Source: an uncultured Pelagimonas sp.
Lineage (GTDB): Bacteria > Pseudomonadota > Alphaproteobacteria > Rhodobacterales > Rhodobacteraceae
Assembly: GCA_947497905.1 (NCBI GenBank)
Contig: CANMIH010000009.1
Coordinates: forward strand, 1 to 64,000
Length of the DNA: 64,000 nt
Direction: 5' to 3'
In this document: in pieces, positions 1 through 8,704 of the stretch
Layout of the letters: each line of letters starts with the position of its first letter
How positions within the stretch are numbered: the first letter of the stretch is position 1
The notes under the pieces: generated by a model
Told to the model about the DNA's origin: nothing
Databases searched by the model: none
The model's input: the letters and a program-made list of their open reading frames with translations, nothing else
Made by a program: the position numbers and the translations under genes

Positions 1-75
<75 letters not shown>

Positions 76-94
76 AATCCCTCCTGAGGCATCC

Positions 95-125
95 GCAGAC
101 AAACAGCCCCCAAGCGGCTGTCTGC
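95..125 (+). terminator. possible hairpin terminator after tRNA-fMet
   Basis: GCAGAC (95-100) pairs with GTCTGC (120-125) and AGCC (105-108) with GGCT (116-119), leaving a 4-nt bulge. It lies 20 nt after the tRNA, where an rrn or tRNA transcript should end. There is no clear T run, so this is tentative. Confidence 0.4.
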
Positions 126-254
126 GCTCCAGCACAATGGCATGGAGCTATCCGTCAGCCGCCGCGCGCGCGAGGCGGTCATTGATCGCTAACCCAAGTC
201 CAACATCAGGGATTGGCAAACGTTGGAAAACGTAAGTCTTTGTATATGCCAGAA

Positions 255-287
255 CTAAAAAAGGTCGATGCCAAGATAACATCGACC
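255..287 (-). terminator. intrinsic terminator of the IalB-family gene
   Basis: A perfect 8-bp stem, GGTCGATG (263-270) with CATCGACC (280-287), has a 9-nt loop and is followed on the minus strand by a run of six T (257-262). It sits about 75 nt downstream of the stop of the leftward gene at 360-899. The rest of 76-359 shows no coding sequence. Confidence 0.85.
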
Positions 288-359
288 ATATCTTTGATTT
301 GCCGGTATGCTTAAAGGGCGTTAGAGCTTTGGAAACTTACGCCCGTCACGGAAAGCAAT

Positions 360-899
360 TTAGCTGCTGCACCGTTTGCCCGCATCTTCGGTTGCTGCGG
401 TGAAACCCAACAGGGAGAACGTGTCTTTTGTAATGGTGCCGCGGGCTGAACGTGCTGTCAAAATCGCGCTCGCGCCGCGTTTCATCGACGTGATAATGCG
501 ACCATCGTCCTGTGGTGTGGCCGGCCAAGCCCATTCACCTTCGGTGTAGAGTTCGAAACTGTTGTCGCCGATTTTTAGGGACACAGTTGATCCGGGAGCG
601 AAGGGATATCCCCCGGTGAAGGCGATCTGGCCAGAGACCTTGGCATCGGGGCGATAAAAGACCATTAGTAGGATCTCTCCACGCGACACTGCCTTGGGGC
701 GGCCGCTTTCGTCGGTGTTCAGGCTCTCTTTGAACGTGGTGACGGCCCAGCACTCTTTGGGGCTATCGCCTTCGAACACAGACCAATCGGTCATAGCATC
801 AACCCGGTTGGTGCTTTCTTCCTGTGCGCTGGCCATTCCAGTGCCCAGCATCAGCGCAACTGCGCCCGCTCCGATCCATTGACCAAATGCTGAAATCAT
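360..899 (-). CDS. invasion-associated locus B (IalB) family exported protein
   Basis: A 179-residue protein with a clear signal peptide: start MISAFGQWIG, hydrophobic core, and a likely cleavage after ASA at residue 25. The mature part begins QEESTNRVDAMTDWSVF, then KECWAVTTF, and ends with KRCSS, so one early and one C-terminal cysteine could form a disulfide. This pattern fits the IalB family, periplasmic proteins of unclear function that are common and multi-copy in Rhodobacterales. I chose the ATG at 899 because GGAG lies about 10 nt before it and the signal peptide starts there; an upstream in-frame start would add 42 non-conserved-looking residues. A strong terminator follows at 255-287. 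It is divergent from the asparaginase gene. Confidence 0.75.
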   Translation of the reverse strand: MISAFGQWIGAGAVALMLGTGMASAQEESTNRVDAMTDWSVFEGDSPKECWAVTTFKESLNTDESGRPKAVSRGEILLMVFYRPDAKVSGQIAFTGGYPFAPGSTVSLKIGDNSFELYTEGEWAWPATPQDDGRIITSMKRGASAILTARSARGTITKDTFSLLGFTAATEDAGKRCSS

Positions 900-1071
900 T
901 CCCGCAGCCTCCAGCTGTCTTGCCTCATACATGCCCCCGTCCCGGCCCTTATGTCTTCTTTGGGCCTTGTTCGTCGGTATGGGGCTTTTCCTCTCGACGG
1001 CTGGACAATAGCCTGAAACAACCATTCTGGAAAAGCCCTGTTGGCAGAATATCGCTTAGATCGAGGTAAGA

Positions 1072-2070
1072 ATGACAAACGCACCTGTATCCCTTGTTGA
1101 GATTGTACGTGGCCCGTTTGTAGAGAGCTTTCATGCCGGGCATGCGGTGGTTTGTGATGCTCAGGGCATTGTCGAGGCCTGGGGGGATCCAAAGGCCGTG
1201 GTCATGCCGCGCAGTTCCGCGAAAATGATCCAGGGGTTGCCCTTGGTGACATCAGGCGCGGCACAGGCGTTTGGCCTGACACAGAAACGGTTGGCTTTGG
1301 CCTGTGCCTCTCATGAAGGCGCTCCGTCTCATGTCGAGGAAGTGAATACCTGGCTGGCTGAGCTCGGGATGAGTGACGACAATCTTCGCTGTGGAGCTCA
1401 GGTGACCCGTGACAGGGATCTCAAACTAGAGATGCTCCGCGCCGGAGAGGCTCCCTGTCAGGTGCACAACAATTGCTCGGGCAAACATGCGGGCTTTTTG
1501 ACGCTGGGCAAACATATTGGCGCAGGCCCGGAATATGTAGATGTCGACCATCCCGTTCAGATTGCCTGTAAAGACGCTTTTGAAGAGGTGACGCAGGAAA
1601 CCAGTCCTGGCTATGGGATCGATGGATGCTCTGCCCCCAACTATGCTGCGACGATGGAAGGCATGGCGCGTGCGATGGCCTTTTTTGCCACAGCATCCGG
1701 TCGGGGGGATCGTCTATCTCTGGCAGCACATCAGATTATGGAGTCGATGATCGCACATCCCGATATGGTGGCGGGAGAGGGCCGCGCCTGTACGCTGTTG
1801 ATGCGTGCCGCAAAAGAGCCGGTTGCCATCAAAACCGGAGCTGAAGGGTATTTCATCGCCATTATCCCTGGACGCGGGCTCGGGGTGGCTTTGAAAATTG
1901 TTGATGGCACAACGCGGGCATCAAACTGTGCGATCGCGGCAATTTTGGTGCGGCTTGGTGTATTGGATGCTGCACACCCAGACGTGAAAACCTTTTTAAA
2001 TCCAATCGTTAAAAACTGGCGTGGCCTTGTGACGGGGGAAATTCGACCCGCTCCCGAATTGGCGGCTTAA
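1072..2070 (+). CDS. L-asparaginase, Rhizobium etli ReAV type
   Basis: This 332-residue enzyme should hydrolyse L-asparagine to aspartate and ammonia. It belongs to the zinc-containing family typified by R. etli asparaginase, not the classic EcA I/II fold. The serine-lysine dyad motif SSAK is at residues 48-51, the same numbering as the S48/K51 pair of ReAV. The metal-site motif NNCSGKHAG supplies C135 and K138, again at the same numbers, and GIDGCSAP supplies C186. No signal peptide is seen, so it is probably cytoplasmic. The ATG at 1072 follows GAGGTAAGA. A bidirectional-looking hairpin at 2088-2106 separates it from convergent serB. Confidence 0.9.
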   Translation: MTNAPVSLVEIVRGPFVESFHAGHAVVCDAQGIVEAWGDPKAVVMPRSSAKMIQGLPLVTSGAAQAFGLTQKRLALACASHEGAPSHVEEVNTWLAELGMSDDNLRCGAQVTRDRDLKLEMLRAGEAPCQVHNNCSGKHAGFLTLGKHIGAGPEYVDVDHPVQIACKDAFEEVTQETSPGYGIDGCSAPNYAATMEGMARAMAFFATASGRGDRLSLAAHQIMESMIAHPDMVAGEGRACTLLMRAAKEPVAIKTGAEGYFIAIIPGRGLGVALKIVDGTTRASNCAIAAILVRLGVLDAAHPDVKTFLNPIVKNWRGLVTGEIRPAPELAA

Positions 2071-2087
2071 TCCAAGGAGAAGAACAG

Positions 2088-2112
2088 GGCTGGGATTATC
2101 CCAGCCTTTGTT
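2088..2112 (+). terminator. terminator between asparaginase gene and serB
   Basis: GGCTGGG (2088-2094) and CCCAGCC (2100-2106) form a perfect 7-bp stem with a 5-nt loop, followed by TTTGTT. It lies 18 nt after the asparaginase stop and just before the stop of convergent serB, so it may serve both strands. Confidence 0.75.
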
Positions 2113-2116
2113 ATGC

Positions 2117-2983
2117 CTAAGACACGAAATCCGCTTTGGCATAACCCTGCAGATACAGCAGAGCCGTCAGATCGCCGTGGTTGATGCGAAGACGGCACTG
2201 CGCCTGAACACTGGGTTTCGCGTGAAGCGCTACACCCATTCCGGCGCGGGTCAGCATGCCCAGATCATTGGCTCCGTCGCCGACGGCAATGACATCAGCC
2301 TCATCGATACCAAGACGCGTCGTGATTTCTTCAAGCGCTTGCACCTTGGCCTCTCGCCCTAGGATGGGGTGCCCGACCTCGCCGGTCAATTTGCCGTCTT
2401 TCGTAATGAGAGTATTGGCCCGGTTCTCATCAAACCCTACCAAGGCTGAGACACGTGCTGTGAAGGCGGTAAAGCCACCTGAGACAAGCGCTGCATACCC
2501 ATCGGAGGCTTTCATGGTCGCCAAAAGCGCGGGGCCTCCGGGCATGAGTGTAATGCGTGTCTGCATCACCTGATCAATGGTGTCTTCGGGTAGATTTTTG
2601 AGCAGGGCCACGCGTTCTGTCAGCGCGCCATCAAAATCGAGTTCTCCGTTCATGGCCCGGGCTGTGATGTCTTTGACGCGATCACCAACACCTGCCTCTT
2701 CCGCCAGCTCGTCTATACATTCCTGTTGGATCATGGTGCTGTCCATGTCTGCGAGAAGCATTTTTTTGCGTCGGTTTTCGGCTGGAACCATGTTGAGATC
2801 AACTTGGTCGGCCAGATCGCCCCGAACCTGATCAAAGTTGTCCGGCTGCGTTGCAACCGGAAACTCGGCTGCCTCGTCCGGTGAGAGCCAGACCGCCATG
2901 CCACCACCCCAAGCGTTGCGAAGGTTGTCCACCAAGGCCGTATCGAGTTGGCCGGGTTTGGCGATGAGCGAGACAATCTGCAT
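2117..2983 (-). CDS. serB: phosphoserine phosphatase
   Basis: Last step of serine synthesis: phosphoserine to serine plus phosphate. The 288-residue protein has an N-terminal ACT-like segment (about residues 1-70) and a HAD phosphatase domain. HAD motif I is DMDST at 79-83, where D79 would be the phosphorylated nucleophile. LVSGGF is motif II and GDGAND near residue 239 is motif III. Length fits proteobacterial SerB. The ATG at 2983 has CAGGAG 8 nt upstream. Genes for the other serine steps (serA, serC) are not adjacent. The 170 nt between this gene and the lipoprotein gene contain no recognisable gene. Confidence 0.95.
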   Translation of the reverse strand: MQIVSLIAKPGQLDTALVDNLRNAWGGGMAVWLSPDEAAEFPVATQPDNFDQVRGDLADQVDLNMVPAENRRKKMLLADMDSTMIQQECIDELAEEAGVGDRVKDITARAMNGELDFDGALTERVALLKNLPEDTIDQVMQTRITLMPGGPALLATMKASDGYAALVSGGFTAFTARVSALVGFDENRANTLITKDGKLTGEVGHPILGREAKVQALEEITTRLGIDEADVIAVGDGANDLGMLTRAGMGVALHAKPSVQAQCRLRINHGDLTALLYLQGYAKADFVS

Positions 2984-3156
2984 GTGGGCGGCTCCTGTTG
3001 AGGTGTCTGCGCGTGTTTTGACATGTGGCCCTCAGGATTGCCAGCGCTTGGCCAACGGCTGTGCGCTTGGCACCTCATGAATGCCTTGGGTAAAGTCCAG
3101 CATAGGTCAGCCCGCAGGTGTCCACGGCACCGACTTGCGGCGCCGTGGAAAACAGA

Positions 3157-3702
3157 TCAGCGCAATGGCCGACCATCGACTGTGCGGTTGGTGGCCTGCT
3201 CATAAGCTTTGCGTTTTTTGTTGTTGTAGATGGCCCCACAGGTGACACCAACAGCCATGGCAGCAACCGGATGTACCCCGGCCAGACCCGCTATGTTTGC
3301 GCAGGTGCCAACCATACCGCCGGTGCCAACGGAAAGATTGGCGCGTGCAGGTGTGGCGCCACTGGCGACCATCCCGCGTTTGACGGCGTATTTCAGAGGG
3401 AGGGCCACGAGGGGCGCTGCTCCTCCGGTCGCGGCGAGCGCTGGGTTGAGCTCGGTTGCTCCACTCGCCAAAGCTGCCGCTGTTGAGCCCGCGTCCCCCA
3501 GATCAGCCAAACCCAAACCCACGGTGTCCATGCGGTGTTGGACTGGTGGCGTGCCAACCCAATGATATTGCGAGTTATCCCGGCGGGATACTGTCTCCGC
3601 CGGTTTGACTGCTGTGAAGTTCTGTTGTGGTGTTGCAGCGCATGCGCCAACAATTAGACACAGGTTAAGAGCCGCCCCAAGGCGGTAAAGTGAACGTAAC
3701 AT
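3157..3702 (-). CDS. putative lipoprotein with glycine-rich hydrophobic region
   Basis: A 181-residue protein of unknown function. The N-terminus MLRSLYRLG followed by a hydrophobic stretch ends in a lipobox LIVGAC, with lipidated C21. Later segments (LGDAGSTAAALASGATELNP, then two Ala/Gly-rich hydrophobic stretches) look membrane-associated and loosely resemble DUF5658-type proteins, a weak match by eye. I chose the ATG at 3702 because it gives a complete lipoprotein signal; the longer in-frame start at 3750 buries the signal behind 16 residues. The ribosome site GGGGAT before this ATG sits in a hairpin (3707-3735). Confidence 0.6.
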   Translation of the reverse strand: MLRSLYRLGAALNLCLIVGACAATPQQNFTAVKPAETVSRRDNSQYHWVGTPPVQHRMDTVGLGLADLGDAGSTAAALASGATELNPALAATGGAAPLVALPLKYAVKRGMVASGATPARANLSVGTGGMVGTCANIAGLAGVHPVAAMAVGVTCGAIYNNKKRKAYEQATNRTVDGRPLR

Positions 3703-3706
3703 CGCG

Positions 3707-3735
3707 ATCCCCAATTTTTGTGCGAAACTGGGGAT
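3707..3735 (-). promoter_or_regulatory. hairpin covering the ribosome binding site of the lipoprotein gene
   Basis: On the minus strand ATCCCCA (3735-3729) can pair over 7 bp with TGGGGAT (3713-3707), loop 15 nt. The 3' arm contains the only Shine-Dalgarno-like bases, four nt before the ATG at 3702. Such a stem could hold translation low until it melts or is opened. No experimental support; the stem may be chance. Confidence 0.4.
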
Positions 3736-3881
3736 TTGGTACGAAGCCACGGGTTATGGAGCGGTTGATAGTACCGTGAATATCCGAGGGGCTTTGAAAC
3801 GTTTTGGCCTCGAATTTTAACAAATCCGGGCTTTGCCCATGGAACTACGCCATTTTTCCTCCCGAGGTAGTGAACCGGCGG

Positions 3882-4373
3882 TTAAGCCGATTCATCCTTT
3901 TTTTCCTTCTCAGACATGAATTCCGGATTTTCCAAAGCGCGCTCAGCCATGGAATTGGCGTCAATGCCTGCCTGAACCTGAATAATTTCTTGCTGAAGGC
4001 GGGTGATGGCGTCGGACAGTGATTGAATCACCCCCATGAGACGCTGGGCTTCCTCACCGTCTGCATGTTTCAGCTGGGCGCGGGCTGCCGCCAGCTGCTG
4101 CTTCATCTTGTCGAGTTTGTCTTTGAGGTGGCCAATCAACTTGCGTTGATCGTCGATCATTTCGAGCAGTTTCTCATGTTTTGACTTAGTGTCACCATTC
4201 GGCAACGTCTCTGTTTGCCCCTCTGGTGCGTGCGGGGCGGCCTGTTTTGGCCGTCCCGCGTCCTCATACACCTGTATGAAGAGCGGCTTTGCGACATCAT
4301 TGGGTTTAGAGGCGACAGGAGTGGGGGCCAGCGGCACGGAAGGGGCCACAATAGGCATGAAATCAATTGACAA
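3882..4373 (-). CDS. coiled-coil protein of unknown function
   Basis: A 163-residue hydrophilic protein. Residues about 1-60 are Pro-rich and low in structure; residues about 65-140 are a heptad-like helix rich in Lys, Gln, Leu and Glu (KLIGHLKDKLDKMKQQLAAA and onwards), so a coiled coil is likely. The tail MSEKEKKDESA is charged. No signal peptide or known catalytic motif. The start is probably TTG at 4373, preceded by AGGA with 7 nt spacing; the next ATG (4358) has no ribosome site. It is divergent from the class III ADH gene. I do not recognise a family. Confidence 0.6.
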   Translation of the reverse strand: MSIDFMPIVAPSVPLAPTPVASKPNDVAKPLFIQVYEDAGRPKQAAPHAPEGQTETLPNGDTKSKHEKLLEMIDDQRKLIGHLKDKLDKMKQQLAAARAQLKHADGEEAQRLMGVIQSLSDAITRLQQEIIQVQAGIDANSMAERALENPEFMSEKEKKDESA

Positions 4374-4512
4374 AATCTGTTCCTAACATTCTGCAGGTGA
4401 TGTCGCAGAGGCTATTGCGTCCTCGTGAAGAAAGGCTCAACAGGGGCATAAGACTTGCGTGGATATTGGAATTTACGCAGTGTCTCTGCAGACAATTATC
4501 AGGGAGAGAGCC

Positions 4513-5649
4513 ATGCGCACCCGTGCCGCCGTTGCCCTAGAGGCCGGCAAACCACTTGAGATCATGGAAGTGAACCTAGAAGGCCCCAAAGCGGGAGAGG
4601 TTCTGGTGGAAATCAAGGCCACCGGCCTGTGTCACACCGACGAGTTCACCCGTTCGGGTGCCGATCCCGAAGGGATTTTCCCGTCGATCCTGGGCCATGA
4701 GGGCGCAGGTATTGTTGTTGAAGTGGGAGAGGGTGTCACCACGCTGAAGCCTGGCGACCACGTGATCCCACTGTACACGCCGGAATGCCGTGAATGTCAC
4801 GCTTGCCTGTCGGGCAAAACCAACCTCTGTACCGCTATCCGTGGCACCCAGGGCCAAGGCCTGATGCCCGATGGCACCACGCGCTTTTCGATGCTCGATG
4901 GTACCCCGATCTACCACTACATGGGCTGCTCGACCTTCGCGAACCACACGGTTCTCCCAGAAATCGCGCTGGCGAAGGTGCGTGACGACGCGCCCTTCGA
5001 CAAAATCTGCTACATCGGTTGTGGCGTGACCACGGGCATTGGCGCGGTGATCAACACAGCTGGTGTTGAGATCGGTTCTTCTGCGGCCGTATTCGGTCTG
5101 GGTGGCATTGGACTCAATGTGATTCAGGGCCTGCGCATGGCAGGTGCCGACATGATCATCGGTGTCGATTTGAACGACGACAAAGCGGAGATGGCGAAGA
5201 AATTCGGCATGACTCACTTTGTGAACCCATCGAAGCTGCCCGAAGGTCAGTCGGTGACCGAAGCGATCATCGAGCTGACCAAAACCGAAAAAGACCAGTT
5301 TGGCGGCGTAGACTATTCGTTTGACGCAACCGGCAACGTTCAGGTGATGCGCGATGCGCTGGAATGTTCGCACCGTGGCTGGGGTGTGTCGGTGATCATC
5401 GGCGTGGCTCCGGCGGGCGCCGAAATCTCGACCCGTCCGTTCCAGCTGGTTACCGGTCGCGTCTGGAAAGGCACCGCATTTGGCGGCGCCAAGGGTCGGA
5501 CCGATGTGCCCAAGTATGTGGATTGGTACATGGATGGCAAAATTGAAATCGACGACATGATCACGCACAAGCTGACCTTGGATGAGATCAACCACGGTTT
5601 CGATCTGATGCATGAAGGCAAATCGATCCGCGCGGTTGTAGAATTCTGA
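4513..5649 (+). CDS. frmA: S-(hydroxymethyl)glutathione dehydrogenase / class III alcohol dehydrogenase
   Basis: Oxidises S-hydroxymethylglutathione, the adduct of formaldehyde with glutathione, to S-formylglutathione using NAD+. The 378-residue zinc MDR enzyme shows the catalytic zinc motif [15 protein letters not shown], the four-Cys structural zinc loop [15 protein letters not shown], and the Rossmann motif GLGGIG. Length fits the class III family. The ATG at 4513 has AGGGAGAGAG just upstream; earlier in-frame starts add an unrelated 18 residues. The next enzyme of the pathway, fghA, is not adjacent but lies at 20060-20893. A strong terminator follows. The alternative symbols adhC, adhI and flhA are used in related genomes. 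Confidence 0.95.
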   Translation: MRTRAAVALEAGKPLEIMEVNLEGPKAGEVLVEIKATGLCHTDEFTRSGADPEGIFPSILGHEGAGIVVEVGEGVTTLKPGDHVIPLYTPECRECHACLSGKTNLCTAIRGTQGQGLMPDGTTRFSMLDGTPIYHYMGCSTFANHTVLPEIALAKVRDDAPFDKICYIGCGVTTGIGAVINTAGVEIGSSAAVFGLGGIGLNVIQGLRMAGADMIIGVDLNDDKAEMAKKFGMTHFVNPSKLPEGQSVTEAIIELTKTEKDQFGGVDYSFDATGNVQVMRDALECSHRGWGVSVIIGVAPAGAEISTRPFQLVTGRVWKGTAFGGAKGRTDVPKYVDWYMDGKIEIDDMITHKLTLDEINHGFDLMHEGKSIRAVVEF

Positions 5650-5674
5650 TACCCAGAATTTTTCTCAGTCTTAG

Positions 5675-5700
5675 AACGGCGGCCTTCGGGTCGCCGTTTT
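5675..5700 (+). terminator. terminator after class III ADH gene
   Basis: AACGGCG/CGCCGTT outer stem with an inner GGCC TTCG GG tetraloop core, followed by TTTT. The hairpin begins 25 nt after the stop codon. It also lies between convergent genes. Confidence 0.85.
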
Positions 5701-5704
5701 GCGT

Positions 5705-6631
5705 TTATGCTTGCACCAATGCGATGACGACGCTCACGGTGACGATGCTTACAACCGTTGAGATCAGGATTGAGGCCGACACCCGTTGGGGGGCGACGCC
5801 GTAATGTTGGGCAAGGATAAAGACATTCCCCGCAACCGGTAGCGCAGCTGCGGAAATCATCACTGAGGCCCCATAAGGTGCGGCTTTGAACACCCAAAAC
5901 ATGGCGAAGGCCACGGCCAGCGGGTGCAGGAATAGTTTGGCAAAGCTGAGCCAGGCCGCAATCTCGATCCGTTCGGCGGATTTTCCGGCCAATGAGGCTC
6001 CGATGGCGAACAATGCGCCCGGTGTGGCAGCGTTGCCCAGCAATTCCAGAAAGGCGTTGACGGGCGTGGGCAAGGGGAGCGCCGTTGCCGACCAAAGGAG
6101 GCCCGCAGAAATTGAGACGATCATGGGATTTTTCAGTAATCCCAGTGTGACAGTTTTGACCATCGCAAGGTTGGGGCGCCCCTGTCGCGAGGCGGTGATC
6201 AAGATCACCAGCAAAGACGAAAACACCACAAGATCGATGACCAGGGCCAGAATGACCGGGCCAATGGCCTCGGGGCCCAACAGCAACACAAGCATAGGGA
6301 CACCCAAAAAGCCGGTGTTGCCGATCACAGCCACCTGCGCCTCGATGGTGGCGGTTTCTATATCCAACCGCCGCCAAAAGGCCACGGCCATCGCGATGCC
6401 CCAGACAAAGGTTGTGCCCCACAAATATCCGGCCGCCAGCCTGGGATCGAAAATTTCAGACAGGCTTAGATTGGCGGAAAAGCGAAACAGCATCGCCGAC
6501 AAGGCAAAGTAGAACACAAACTTGGTGAGATACCCTGTGGCCTCTTCGCTGAAGAAACGGGTTTTGATTGCACCAAAGCCCAAGGCAATAAGCCCGAAAA
6601 AGGGAAGGGTTTTTAAAAAGATCTCGACCAT
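5705..6631 (-). CDS. auxin efflux carrier (AEC) family transporter
   Basis: A 308-residue inner-membrane protein with about ten hydrophobic segments in two halves, starting MVEIFLKTLPFFGLIALGFG. The family exports or moves small organic acids such as malate or malonate, but the substrate cannot be told from sequence. The ATG at 6631 places the first membrane helix right at the N-terminus as usual; an in-frame upstream start would add 39 residues overlapping the divergent promoter region. Convergent with the ADH gene; divergent from the CPBP protease gene, with only about 100 nt between starts. Confidence 0.8.
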   Translation of the reverse strand: MVEIFLKTLPFFGLIALGFGAIKTRFFSEEATGYLTKFVFYFALSAMLFRFSANLSLSEIFDPRLAAGYLWGTTFVWGIAMAVAFWRRLDIETATIEAQVAVIGNTGFLGVPMLVLLLGPEAIGPVILALVIDLVVFSSLLVILITASRQGRPNLAMVKTVTLGLLKNPMIVSISAGLLWSATALPLPTPVNAFLELLGNAATPGALFAIGASLAGKSAERIEIAAWLSFAKLFLHPLAVAFAMFWVFKAAPYGASVMISAAALPVAGNVFILAQHYGVAPQRVSASILISTVVSIVTVSVVIALVQA

Positions 6632-6730
6632 GGTGCTCTGACTAGCAGTTGCGATCCGGGCGTCAATGGATGGTGGATTGACATGCACAAAGAGTGGCGC
6701 TTTTGATGCGCGAACCACAGGAGATTGCCA

Positions 6731-7618
6731 ATGCGCTATGCGCCGCACGAATTGATTGTCGCCCCGGGGCGCAAGCGGCCTGAGTTATGGCGCTTGGTCG
6801 TTGGCCTTGTGACGGCCTGGTTGTTGGCGATGTTATTGGTGCGCGGGTTGTCTGCGCTTGCGTCGCTTGTGATGTCGGAAGAGGGCTATACGCGTCTTGC
6901 TGTTTCAGTCGAGTTAGGCGCGTCGCCTTCGGGTGTGATCGCGCTTCTGGTCTTGATGGGCTGTCTCGGAGTCGGCGCCATGCTGGCGGCTGAACTGATC
7001 CAGAAAAGGCGGGCATCAAGTCTATTTGGCCCACGTCGCCTGGCGGTTTGGCAATTTTGGACAGTTCTTAAGGCTCTGGCTTTATTGCAGATAATCGTCT
7101 TTGTTCTTCCATCGGGGGAACATGTTGAATTTGAAGCTGGGCTTGATCTCAGGCCTTGGATTTTCTTGCTTCCTCTGACCTTTGTCGCGCTTCTTTTGCA
7201 GACCGGAGCGGAAGAGGTTCTGTTTCGGGGGTATCTGCAGTCGCAAATGGCAGCGCGATTTTCCCATCCTCTGATTTGGCTTACGGTTCCCTCAGCTTTG
7301 TTTGCAGTGGGGCACTATGCGCCTGAGTATTATGGCGCAAATGCCTGGCTGGTGACAGTTTGGTCCTTTGTCTTTGGTCTGGCGGCCGCAGATTTGACGG
7401 CGCGGAGTGGGACACTTGGGCCTGCGATTGCCCTACATCTGGTAAACAACTTTATGGCCATCGCGGTCACATCGATCCAAGGGGACATGTCGGGGCTGGC
7501 ACTTTGGGTCTATCCGTTTGATCCCTCGGACACCTCTGCGCTGCGCGGGCTCCTGCCGCTTGACCTGATGCTGATCGCAGTTAGTTGGCTTGCGGCACGG
7601 GTTGCGTTGAGGCTTTGA
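6731..7618 (+). CDS. CPBP family intramembrane glutamic endopeptidase
   Basis: A 295-residue polytopic membrane protein. The C-terminal half carries the CPBP/Abi signature GAEEVLFRGYLQSQM (the EExxxR motif), with a later conserved-looking FAVGHYAPEYYG and ALHLVNN, which would supply the two catalytic histidines. The family is related to the eukaryotic CAAX protease Rce1; bacterial roles are mostly unknown. AGGAGA at 6719-6724 is well placed for the ATG at 6731, and too close for the TTG at 6725. Confidence 0.8.
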   Translation: MRYAPHELIVAPGRKRPELWRLVVGLVTAWLLAMLLVRGLSALASLVMSEEGYTRLAVSVELGASPSGVIALLVLMGCLGVGAMLAAELIQKRRASSLFGPRRLAVWQFWTVLKALALLQIIVFVLPSGEHVEFEAGLDLRPWIFLLPLTFVALLLQTGAEEVLFRGYLQSQMAARFSHPLIWLTVPSALFAVGHYAPEYYGANAWLVTVWSFVFGLAAADLTARSGTLGPAIALHLVNNFMAIAVTSIQGDMSGLALWVYPFDPSDTSALRGLLPLDLMLIAVSWLAARVALRL

Positions 7619-7679
7619 TTGCAATTCTGTCGCAGCGGGCTTAAGTCACCCCAAGCCCTAAAACAGCGCGGTTGCTCGA

Positions 7680-8609
7680 ATGAACTGGATCACAAACTAC
7701 GTCCGCCCTCGCATTAACTCGATTTTTTCGCGTCGCGAAGTGCCGGACAATCTCTGGACCAAATGCGATGAATGCGGAACAATGCTGTTTCATCGCGAAC
7801 TCAGCGACAATCAGAATGTCTGCAGCAGTTGCGGTCATCACATGCACATCACCCCCCGCGATCGTTTTTTCGCGCTGTTTGATGGCGGCGTGTTCAACGA
7901 GGTCACGGTTCCTGATCCAGTTGCCGATCCGCTGCAGTTCCGGGATCAGAAAAAATATCCCGACCGGATGAAAGCTGCGCAGAAGAAAACTTCAGAAAAA
8001 GAGGCGATGCTTGTCGCCACTGGTCAGATTGGTCGGACACCGATTGTGGCGGCTGCGCAGGACTTCTCGTTCATGGGTGGCTCCATGGGGATGTATGTAG
8101 GTAATGCGATTATCGCCGCCGCCGAAGAGGCCGTGCGCCTTGGTCGTCCGCTGGTCTTGTTCTCTGCCGCGGGCGGCGCCCGTATGCAGGAAGGGATCCT
8201 GTCTCTGATGCAGATGCCGCGCACAACTGTCGCGGTGCAGATGCTGAAAGAAGCAGGCCTGCCTTATATTGTTGTACTGACCCACCCCACCACCGGAGGG
8301 GTAACGGCCTCTTATGCAATGCTGGGCGATGTCCATATCGCAGAGCCCAATGCATTGATCTGTTTTGCGGGGCCTCGTGTTATTGAGCAAACCATCCGCG
8401 AAAAGCTCCCCGAAGGGTTCCAGCGCGCCGAGTATCTGTTGGACCACGGGATGTTGGATCGTGTGACCGATCGCCGTGAGATGCGCAAAGAGCTGATCAC
8501 GATCATTCGGATGCTGATGAAAGATACCCCACCAACCTGGGGTGATCTGCCGGCTCCCGGTCCAGAAGATGCGGCGCTAGAAGCGCCCCAAAAGGCCGCC
8601 GAAGTGTAA
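7680..8609 (+). CDS. accD: acetyl-CoA carboxylase carboxyltransferase subunit beta
   Basis: Transfers the carboxyl group from carboxybiotin to acetyl-CoA with the alpha subunit, giving malonyl-CoA for fatty acid synthesis. The 309-residue protein begins [13 protein letters not shown] and has the N-terminal four-Cys zinc ribbon (CDECG, then CSSCG about 15 residues later), followed by a crotonase-fold domain with [12 protein letters not shown] and [10 protein letters not shown]. Length is normal. It is followed by folC, the common accD-folC order. No clear promoter is visible in the 60 nt before the start. Confidence 0.96.
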   Translation: MNWITNYVRPRINSIFSRREVPDNLWTKCDECGTMLFHRELSDNQNVCSSCGHHMHITPRDRFFALFDGGVFNEVTVPDPVADPLQFRDQKKYPDRMKAAQKKTSEKEAMLVATGQIGRTPIVAAAQDFSFMGGSMGMYVGNAIIAAAEEAVRLGRPLVLFSAAGGARMQEGILSLMQMPRTTVAVQMLKEAGLPYIVVLTHPTTGGVTASYAMLGDVHIAEPNALICFAGPRVIEQTIREKLPEGFQRAEYLLDHGMLDRVTDRREMRKELITIIRMLMKDTPPTWGDLPAPGPEDAALEAPQKAAEV

Positions 8610-8704
8610 TCTTCGGGAGCCGTTCTCGAATCGTCGCAAACTGCTGTGCCTGTCCGTTTCACACCGGATAGGTTCAGCGCGATATTGCTTTTGATGTGAG
8701 CGCC

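Noticed and set aside
4576-5613. 345-codon open frame antisense to the class III ADH gene
   Set aside because: Low-complexity His/Arg-rich translation with no domain; the ADH gene on the plus strand is complete with all zinc ligands.
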